Shown one piece after another: positions 56,863 through 64,000 of a stretch of DNA of 64,000 nucleotides. The position numbers were made by a program, and so were the translations under genes. Every line of letters begins with the position of its first letter. Position 1 is the first letter of the stretch. Source of the DNA: Allopseudospirillum japonicum (GTDB lineage: Bacteria; Pseudomonadota; Gammaproteobacteria; Pseudomonadales; Halomonadaceae); assembly GCF_900108915.1 (NCBI RefSeq), contig NZ_FNYH01000006.1:108708-172707 (forward strand). Reading direction: 5' to 3'. The notes beneath the pieces are model-generated. The model saw nothing but the letters and a program-made list of their open reading frames with translations, did no database searches and had not been told where the DNA came from.

Positions 56863-59800
56863 GTCTTCCCCACGCCCGTGGGGGTGTTTCTCAATACTCC
56901 TGCTTTGATTAAGCAGTGTTTACGTCTTCCCCACGCCCGTGGGGGTGTTTCTAAGTTTGATGCTTTGCCAAGTTCTTTAAAGCTGTCTTCCCCACGCCCG
57001 TGGGGGTGTTTCCAAGTGCGCACCTTTGTACCTGCCTTCCCTTCCGTCTTCCCCACGCCCGTGGGGGTGTTTCTAGAAAAACGCTAGTCCTTGTCCCCAA
57101 AAATTCGTCTTCCCCACGCCCGTGGGGGTGTTTCCGTGCGGCTTCTTATTTTTCATTCGTTCCGCTGGTCTTCCCCACGCCCGTGGGGGTGTTTCTCGAT
57201 ACATCAGCGTAAAAGTCTTCCAGTGATCGTCTTCCCCACGCCCGTGGGGGTGTTTCCCCCAAGAATCGGCTCGAGCCCTTGATTTATCAGTCTTCCCCAC
57301 GCCCGTGGGGGTGTTTCTACTTTTCGGCATCCATAGCTCTTGCTACAACCGTCTTCCCCACGCCCGTGGGGGTGTTTCCGATTAAAGACTTCCCCGCCCC
57401 CGTTGCTAGATGTCTTCCCCACGCCCGTGGGGGTGTTTCTGGAATCAAGCGTGCTGCGTCATTTGCGAGCGAGTCTTCCCCACGCCCGTGGGGGTGTTTC
57501 CCCTGTTTCTATATAGTCCCAGTGGCTCATTTGGTCTTCCCCACGCCCGTGGGGGTGTTTCCATTCAAATCCGCCGCGATGCCGAGGGACGCTAGTCTTC
57601 CCCACGCCCGTGGGGGTGTTTCTCTGCTCGGAGCGCGTGCCGATTTTGTCTAAGCGTCTTCCCCACGCCCGTGGGGGTGTTTCTTTTGCCGGTTTCTAAG
57701 CCGACCTTGCGAGCAGGTCTTCCCCACGCCCGTGGGGGTGTTTCCGATGGGCACTACATCACGCGGGCCTAAGTTAAGTCTTCCCCACGCCCGTGGGGGT
57801 GTTTCTAACATGGACTTTGCAAGTTTAGACACTCGTGAGTCTTCCCCACGCCCGTGGGGGTGTTTCTATCCATCATAGGAGTTTTATGTATGTCAAATGG
57901 TCTTCCCCACGCCCGTGGGGGTGTTTCCAGCGCTTCTTGCTCAACGGGTGTCAGATTATCGTCTTCCCCACGCCCGTGGGGGTGTTTCCGATCTGCATAA
58001 GGCTGCTATGGCGAAAGGTAAGTCTTCCCCACGCCCGTGGGGGTGTTTCTTATGATAACTTGATCAAATTTAGCGAATCCGGGTCTTCCCCACGCCCGTG
58101 GGGGTGTTTCCGCCGCCATTGCTGCGCATGTTTTGCAGACCAAGTCTTCCCCACGCCCGTGGGGGTGTTTCCAATACAAGCCTTGCTCAAGCGCAAGCGC
58201 AAAAGTCTTCCCCACGCCCGTGGGGGTGTTTCCCAGTGACCAAGTTGTTAGCAGACGATCCCCAGGTCTTCCCCACGCCCGTGGGGGTGTTTCCGCCAAG
58301 TAAATTCACTGCTTCAATAGTGGAATGTCTTCCCCACGCCCGTGGGGGTGTTTCTAAAGTGGATTGATCTGGATGTTAAAGACCGCTGTCTTCCCCACGC
58401 CCGTGGGGGTGTTTCTCTATCCCACGAAGCCTTTAAAGGCTATGTGGGGTCTTCCCCACGCCCGTGGGGGTGTTTCCAGCTTTCCAGAAGAAAGCCAGAG
58501 CGCAGAAATGTCTTCCCCACGCCCGTGGGGGTGTTTCTGGTTTTTTTGATTTAAGAGATTACGGGGATAAGTCTTCCCCACGCCCGTGGGGGTGTTTCTG
58601 GGGGTTATTTTACTTTTCAAAGGGTTATAAAGTCTTCCCCACGCCCGTGGGGGTGTTTCCCAAGACTTGATGCAGCAGCTTTTGCGCAAGACGTCTTCCC
58701 CACGCCCGTGGGGGTGTTTCTAGAAACAGACCAGCCGAAGCTGTCATCAGCGGGTCTTCCCCACGCCCGTGGGGGTGTTTCCGTGAAAACGCGCGTAAAT
58801 TCCGCCAAGAGATCGTCTTCCCCACGCCCGTGGGGGTGTTTCCTTATACAGCATCTGCATTACTGGGTACTGTCAGTCTTCCCCACGCCCGTGGGGGTGT
58901 TTCTCATTGAAGATGGTCTCCGTGTTGCTGAGCTGCGTCTTCCCCACGCCCGTGGGGGTGTTTCCTATCTTGCTACGGCAACGCCGACGACTTTGCCGTC
59001 TTCCCCACGCCCGTGGGGGTGTTTCTGTACGCTTTACCAGCCTCACTCAAACCAGACGGTCTTCCCCACGCCCGTGGGGGTGTTTCTATGATCGCAAAGC
59101 AATACTGAGCAAAGCTTGGGTCTTCCCCACGCCCGTGGGGGTGTTTCCGTGTGATCCTGGTGAGGACATATCTGCTATCAGTCTTCCCCACGCCCGTGGG
59201 GGTGTTTCTTTTGCTGGTAGATGCTTTCAAGCGAGCTTTTTGTCTTCCCCACGCCCGTGGGGGTGTTTCTACACTCTAAAAGATCATCAACGTCACCGAC
59301 ATGTCTTCCCCACGCCCGTGGGGGTGTTTCTAGTGACATCAAATACAGATATGGAGTTTTGCAGTCTTCCCCACGCCCGTGGGGGTGTTTCTCCGGCACG
59401 CTGGAAGGGTTGCTTGGATAAAGTGTCTTCCCCACGCCCGTGGGGGTGTTTCTTTTAGAGCCGTGACCCAGTTTGTTATGTCTTCGTCTTCCCCACGCCC
59501 GTGGGGGTGTTTCTAGAAGTGATCTTTTAACCTTTGTGCAAACAATGTCTTCCCCACGCCCGTGGGGGTGTTTCCTTCACTAGTGCTTAGGGGGTTTGAT
59601 GCCAACCGTCTTCCCCACGCCCGTGGGGGTGTTTCCTAAAGTCGCCCCAAGCTATCAGCTGGGGCAAAGTCTTCCCCACGCCCGTGGGGGTGTTTCCAGC
59701 TTGTTGGCGGGGGCACGCACCCTTTGCTTGTCTTCCCCACGCCCGTGGGGGTGTTTCTTGTGGAGTCTCATTTGGCGATAGAGGCTAAGGGTCTTCCCCA

Positions 59801-60428
59801 CGCCCGTGGGGGTGTTTCTGCTTTGCAAGGTTCTTTGTACTTCTAGCAACTGTCTTCCCCACGCCCGTGGGGGTGTTTCCCCCGCTGAATGGCGGGGATG
59901 TTTAGAACCCTTGTCTTCCCCACGCCCGTGGGGGTGTTTCCAGTGGTATAGCGTCTTACAGAAGTATGCCTTCGTCTTCCCCACGCCCGTGGGGGTGTTT
60001 CCCCTCCCCCGCACCACTGCTTGATGACACGCTAGTCTTCCCCACGCCCGTGGGGGTGTTTCCCATCTCACTTTTGTGCAGCTCTGCGCGGTAACGTCTT
60101 CCCCACGCCCGTGGGGGTGTTTCTGGCCGCAAAGGCACCATACACCTCGTTCATATGTCTTCCCCACGCCCGTGGGGGTGTTTCTAACTTTATTAAGTGG
60201 TGGTGGCGGTCTATAGAGTCTTCCCCACGCCCGTGGGGGTGTTTCCTAGTTCATAAGTTCGAGGGGGGCGACACGGTCGTCTTCCCCACGCCCGTGGGGG
60301 TGTTTCTGGCGGCTGGGGTGGCAGTATCGTGCAGTCATGGTCTTCCCCACGCCCGTGGGGGTGTTTCCAAGCAAGGATGCAAGCTCATGTTAATGAATGA
60401 ATCTTCCCCACGCCCGTGGGGGTGTTTC
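56863..60428 (+). CRISPR. Type I-E CRISPR array, 59 repeats and 58 spacers
   Basis: The 28-base unit begins GTCTTCCCCACG and ends GGGTGTTTC, with CCCCACG/CGTGGGG forming the stem that Cas6e cleaves. The period is exactly 61 bases from 56863 to 60401 (58 intervals), as checked at several points along the array. Repeats read as identical except the last (60401-60428), which begins A instead of G, the usual mark of the leader-distal end. Every spacer begins with C or T (30 T, 28 C), so the true unit is probably a 29-base repeat with a PAM-derived last base plus a 32-base spacer. Transcribed left to right from the leader. Small open frames inside are artefacts. Confidence 0.99.
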
Positions 60429-60429
60429 C

Positions 60430-60449
60430 AGCAAACATCCTTGTTTGCT
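60430..60449. terminator. Hairpin after the array
   Basis: AGCAAACA (60430-60437) and TGTTTGCT (60442-60449) form a perfect 8-bp stem with loop TCCT between the array end and the convergent proS. It could end the crRNA precursor or the proS message, though the T run is poor. Confidence 0.5.
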
Positions 60450-60477
60450 ACGTTCAAAGAAAATCTTCAAAAATGAC

Positions 60478-62187
60478 TTAAACACTCATTTTGCTTTGCA
60501 AAAAAGTGAGCAAGGTTTGGGCTTCCACCAAGGTTGCCTCAGTATCACGGCGGCCCTTATATTCTATTTGGCCTTGTTTTAAACTGCGTTCCCCGATAAC
60601 CAAGCGATGCGGAATCCCCATCAGCTCAAGATCCGCAAATTTAACGCCCGGACGCTCATCACGATCATCAAGCAGAACATCAAAACCAGCTGAGGTTAAT
60701 TCCTGATATAAGCGCTCGGAGGTTTCGCGTACTAACTCAGATTTATGTGCATTCATAGGCACAAGTGCGATATGGAAAGGTGCAATAGCATCTGGCCAAA
60801 TAATGCCTTGTTCATCGTGATTTTGTTCTATGGCTGCGGCAACCACGCGGGTGACACCAATGCCATAACATCCCATCATCATAGGGCGTTGCTGGCCTTG
60901 TTCATCCAAGATGGTCGCTTTCATCGCTTCGCTATACTTGGTACCTAATTGGAAGATATGTCCGACCTCAATCCCCCGCTTGATTTGTAATTGGCCTTCA
61001 CCATCGGGCGAAATATCACCAGCCACCACATTGCGCAAATCAGCAACTTGCGGCAGAGGCAAATCACGCTCCCAGTTGATACCGAAATAATGGAAACCAT
61101 CACGGTTAGCACCGGCAGAAAAATCACTCATCACCGCCACAGCGCGATCCACAATCACGGGCATAGGCAAATCAAGGGGACCTAAAGAACCACAACCGGC
61201 ACCCACTTGTGCGCGAATTTCTTCCTCTTCAACCCATGTTAAAGGCGCAGCCACTTCGGGCAAATTCGCGGCTTTAATCTCATTTAATTCATGATCACCG
61301 CGTACAATCAAAGCAATCAAGCCACCTTCAGCAGCACGAACAATCAGGGTTTTAACAGTGCGTTCAATGGGCACATGAAAATCTTTCACCAAATCAGCAA
61401 TGGTTTTGCTGTTGGGGGTTTCTTGTAAGCGCAGTGTTTCCTGTGGTGCATCCGCCTTTGCTTTGGTCACCAAGGCTTCTGCCTTTTCTATATTAGCGGC
61501 ATATGAAGAGGTATCCGAAAAAACAATATCGTCTTCGCCGGAATCCGCCAGTACATGGAACTCATGAGAACCACTGCCCCCAATAGAGCCGTTATCTGCC
61601 ATTACTGCACGAAATGCCAAGCCTAAACGGGTAAAAATGCTGGTATAGGTGTCATACATGACTTGATAGGTTTGCTTGAGGGAAGCCTCATCCAAATGGA
61701 AAGAATAGGCATCTTTCATAATAAATTCGCGTGCACGCATCACCCCAAAACGCGGGCGGATTTCATCACGGAATTTGGTTTGAATTTGATAAAAATTAGC
61801 CGGTAATTGGCGGTAGGATCTGACTTCCTTACGAATTAAATCCGTAATCACTTCTTCGTGCGTGGGGCCAACACAAAAATCGCGCTCGTGCCTATCTTGT
61901 ACACGCAATAACTCTTTGCCGTATTGTTCCCAACGTCCAGATTCTTGCCATAATTCGGCAGGTTGAATTGCAGGCATGAGTACTTCTTGTGCGCCAGAGC
62001 GGTCCATTTCTTCACGCACAATTTTTTCCACTTTGCGCAAAACGCGCAAACCAAGCGGCAACCAAGTATAAAGACCGGCACCATGTTTACGTATCATACC
62101 CGCACGAAGCATTAATTGATGGCTGATTACTTCTGCATCTGCAGGGGTTTCTTTCAGAGTAGAAATTAACAATTGAGTGGCACGCAT
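60478..62187 (-). CDS. proS: Prolyl-tRNA synthetase (bacterial type)
   Basis: 569 aa from the ATG at 62187, giving the family start [20 protein letters not shown]. Class II motifs: [13 protein letters not shown] (motif 2 region), the INS editing domain at about 225-400 with the conserved Lys and [16 protein letters not shown] stretch [11 protein letters not shown], and motif 3 [12 protein letters not shown]. The C-terminal anticodon domain includes [20 protein letters not shown]. It charges tRNA-Pro. The extra upstream codons from 62229 are not needed. Confidence 0.97.
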   Translation of the reverse strand: MRATQLLISTLKETPADAEVISHQLMLRAGMIRKHGAGLYTWLPLGLRVLRKVEKIVREEMDRSGAQEVLMPAIQPAELWQESGRWEQYGKELLRVQDRHERDFCVGPTHEEVITDLIRKEVRSYRQLPANFYQIQTKFRDEIRPRFGVMRAREFIMKDAYSFHLDEASLKQTYQVMYDTYTSIFTRLGLAFRAVMADNGSIGGSGSHEFHVLADSGEDDIVFSDTSSYAANIEKAEALVTKAKADAPQETLRLQETPNSKTIADLVKDFHVPIERTVKTLIVRAAEGGLIALIVRGDHELNEIKAANLPEVAAPLTWVEEEEIRAQVGAGCGSLGPLDLPMPVIVDRAVAVMSDFSAGANRDGFHYFGINWERDLPLPQVADLRNVVAGDISPDGEGQLQIKRGIEVGHIFQLGTKYSEAMKATILDEQGQQRPMMMGCYGIGVTRVVAAAIEQNHDEQGIIWPDAIAPFHIALVPMNAHKSELVRETSERLYQELTSAGFDVLLDDRDERPGVKFADLELMGIPHRLVIGERSLKQGQIEYKGRRDTEATLVEAQTLLTFLQSKMSV

Positions 62188-62272
62188 AAGCCTTATGTGT
62201 TCCCTAATATGTCGATGAATAAAATGCAAAAATACAATGCGAACCCGAATCTTAACGCGGATTCGTGCGCAA

Positions 62273-63169
62273 TCAAAAAAATCCTGTATGCAAAGCAGCC
62301 TTTTGTGTACTCATCCCTTGATAACGCCCCCAATCACGGAAATTAAGCACTTGTCCGTGGGCACGAATATGATCAATACGCCCCAAATCAACTTTGGCAT
62401 AGACCCAACCACTGCGTTGACCATCACCTAAAGCCAAGACACCTTCCGCAGGAAAACCATAATCACAAGGGGTAAATACACCCGCAGACCCCATGCCTTG
62501 ATCCAGCATGGGCGACCAATCACTTTCACCAATCACAGTCGCTTGTGCTACATAACATTGCTGCTCGACAGCACGCGCTTGACAGGCATAGCGTAAACGC
62601 CAATAACCAGCATGGGTTTGCGTCCAACTAGGCACCAGTAGTAAATTCGCACCTTGTTCACACAAGGCACGCGCATACTGTGGAAACTCCGCAGCATAAC
62701 CGGGCAAAATGCCAATACGCCCACCAGCCAGTGCAAAAACCTGCTGTACCTTGGCAGCACGCATCCCCCAATGTTCATTTTCTGCACGTGTCAAGACTTG
62801 TTTATCTTGGTAAGCACCCGCACCTTGATGATTGAAAACCCAAGTCCTGGCGTGATAAGAGGTGCCCGCTTCTTCCTGCCAAGGAATGCTGGGTGCAATC
62901 AGGTTCACTTGGTAGGTTCGAGCTAAATATGCAAAAATATCAATAAAATCATTTTGCAACGTTTGCAAGGCTTCTAATTGAGCATATAAGTCTGTATACA
63001 CATCTAAACTAAAAGTACGTGCTAATAAACACCCTAAATGCTCACCAAAGACTAAAATATCAGCCCCTTGACCTGCCGCTGTGGCCACTTCATGTTCCAT
63101 CGAAGTAGCAAACTGATCCCAATCTCGGAAAGACTGGATCGCATGTTGGCCTACTGCCAATGTGAGCAT
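62273..63169 (-). CDS. Nitrilase-fold protein lacking the catalytic cysteine
   Basis: 298 aa, carbon-nitrogen hydrolase fold. The Glu (VFGEHLG, about residue 43) and Lys ([12 protein letters not shown]) of the Glu-Lys-Cys triad are present, but the nucleophile position reads [11 protein letters not shown], where active members have ICYDxEFP; Gly replaces Cys. The coding strand supports this codon (GGT). So it should not hydrolyse amides in the usual way and may be a pseudoenzyme or use a different nucleophile. Alternatively the alignment could be displaced, but EFP and the following ARAL fit well. Adjacent to, and divergent from, a DUF2959 gene. Confidence 0.8.
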   Translation of the reverse strand: MLTLAVGQHAIQSFRDWDQFATSMEHEVATAAGQGADILVFGEHLGCLLARTFSLDVYTDLYAQLEALQTLQNDFIDIFAYLARTYQVNLIAPSIPWQEEAGTSYHARTWVFNHQGAGAYQDKQVLTRAENEHWGMRAAKVQQVFALAGGRIGILPGYAAEFPQYARALCEQGANLLLVPSWTQTHAGYWRLRYACQARAVEQQCYVAQATVIGESDWSPMLDQGMGSAGVFTPCDYGFPAEGVLALGDGQRSGWVYAKVDLGRIDHIRAHGQVLNFRDWGRYQGMSTQKAALHTGFF

Positions 63170-63201
63170 GGGCTTTCTCCTACTTTAATGAGGTCGATGT
63201 A

Positions 63202-63897
63202 ATGAAATACGCCAAACGCTTGTTGATGACCACCGGATTGGCAATAGTGCTATCTGGTACCAGTTTTCCCAGCTATGCCTTGGGGCTGACGGATAATGCC
63301 TTATATTATGGCATGATGGAACAATTCGGGGTGCCAAAACGCGATATTATGGTGTCGCGTGTTGAAGATGCCCGTGATACACAAACAGAAGCGGGTGAAC
63401 AGTTTAAATCAGCATTGGAACGCTTCGCTTCGATTGTTAACTTACCGCCCAGTGAGCTCCAGCAAATTTATACAAGCTTAAATGATGAATATGAAATGAG
63501 TTTAGCCGCAGCCGAACGTGTTTCTGCACGCATTGCGGCGATTCAAGGTGTCTCTGAAGCCTTATTTAATGAATGGGAAGAAGAATTGGCCAGCTTTCAA
63601 AATGCCAAATACCGCCAAGCCAGCGAGCGTAGCTTGAGAGAAACCCGCCGCCGTTATCAAGCTATGCTCACCGCTATGCAAAAAGCAGAAGCCAGTATGC
63701 AGCCGGTATTAACCACCTTGCGTGATAATGTTTTATTTTTAAAACATAACTTAAATGCACAAGCCATTGGGGCATTAAAAGCGGAGTTTGCAGGTTTAGA
63801 AACGAATATCCAACACCTTATTAGGAATATGCAAGCTTCTATTGAACATTCCAATCAATTTATTCAAGAAGTCAATGCACAGACTGTCGCTGAGTAA
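63202..63897 (+). CDS. DUF2959 exported protein
   Basis: 231 aa with an N-terminal signal peptide (probable cleavage near SYALG). The mature part is almost wholly helical with long coiled-coil character (SALERFASIVNLPPSELQQIYTSL, RETRRRYQAMLTAM), as in DUF2959. The function of that family is unknown; envelope location is inferred. No lipobox Cys. Confidence 0.82.
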   Translation: MKYAKRLLMTTGLAIVLSGTSFPSYALGLTDNALYYGMMEQFGVPKRDIMVSRVEDARDTQTEAGEQFKSALERFASIVNLPPSELQQIYTSLNDEYEMSLAAAERVSARIAAIQGVSEALFNEWEEELASFQNAKYRQASERSLRETRRRYQAMLTAMQKAEASMQPVLTTLRDNVLFLKHNLNAQAIGALKAEFAGLETNIQHLIRNMQASIEHSNQFIQEVNAQTVAE

Positions 63898-63905
63898 CTT
63901 AACTT

Positions 63906-63960
63906 ATGTGAACTACTCGCAGCTAAAGCAGCGAGCTTCCAAGATAACGGCCTAAGCCGC
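63906..63960. other. Hairpin pair at the window edge (possible IS200/IS605-type end)
   Basis: CTCGC-A-GC pairs with GC-A-GCGAG around TAAA (63916-63935), preceded by GTGAACTA and followed by CTTCC, then a second small hairpin CGGCCTAAGCCG. This pattern resembles ends of IS200/IS605-family elements, but no transposase is visible in the window. Confidence 0.3.
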
Positions 63961-64000
63961 TAACTTTTCTTTTTTGACGCTTCGTTGGACACCGCTAGTC

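Noticed and set aside
56847..60582. Many short open frames on both strands with repeating Pro/His/Arg/Gly-rich peptides
   Set aside because: They are the CRISPR repeat read in different frames; the 61-base period is not a multiple of three and no ribosome sites occur.

Overview
The window looks like the chromosome of a gammaproteobacterium related to the Pseudomonadales/Oceanospirillales. The main evidence is the block gyrA-serC-pheA-hisC-(tyrA-aroA fusion)-cmk-rpsA (33711-44654), all on the minus strand, which is the gene order and fusion seen in Pseudomonas-type genomes. CheV, an HsbR-like regulator, TonB and a DUF2959 protein fit the same group. No rRNA, tRNA or intact insertion sequence was recognised.

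Layout. (1) 222-12296 (+): six co-directional genes that I cannot assign to a characterised system. They are a HerA/FtsK-like ATPase with a long serine-rich insert, three small helical or coiled-coil proteins, and two large Hsp70-fold ATPases that are products of a tandem duplication. This is the best candidate for an undescribed system. (2) 12645-17951 (-): a zinc-starvation block with zur, a dihydroorotase of a type I associate with Bacteroidetes, znuA, znuC, znuB, hisI and yidD. A good Zur-box candidate lies just before the dihydroorotase. (3) 18066-25816: a rhodanese, an HsbR-like response regulator/phosphatase, the ABC-F protein Uup, CheV, PurU and an EAL-domain protein. (4) 25922-32799 (+): a signalling operon of a five-PAS histidine kinase, a second histidine kinase, an Rcp1-like receiver and a receiver-PAS-GGDEF protein. 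(5) 32857-44654 (-): peroxiredoxin and the conserved aromatic/rpsA/gyrA block. (6) 44791-47965: TonB, a HIT protein, a GFA-family protein, a GNAT acetyltransferase and a YigZ/IMPACT protein. (7) 48519-60428 (+): a complete type I-E CRISPR-Cas locus (cas3, cas8e, cse2, cas6e, cas7e, cas5e, cas1, cas2) and an array of 59 repeats with an exact 61-bp period. (8) 60478-63897: proS, a nitrilase-fold protein lacking the catalytic cysteine, and a DUF2959 lipoprotein-like or exported protein.

How the parts work together. Region 2 would secure zinc import and supply zinc-economy copies of two metalloenzymes under Zur. Regions 3 and 4 form a sensory and c-di-GMP layer. Region 7 is adaptive immunity. Every one of its 58 spacers begins with C or T (30 T, 28 C). 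This suggests a 29-bp repeat whose last base is supplied by the PAM, so the PAM should end in a pyrimidine, unlike the AAG of E. coli. Region 1 could be a defence, secretion or stress machine, in which a pumping ATPase is paired with Hsp70-type motors carrying duplicated sensor-like modules. That role is inference.
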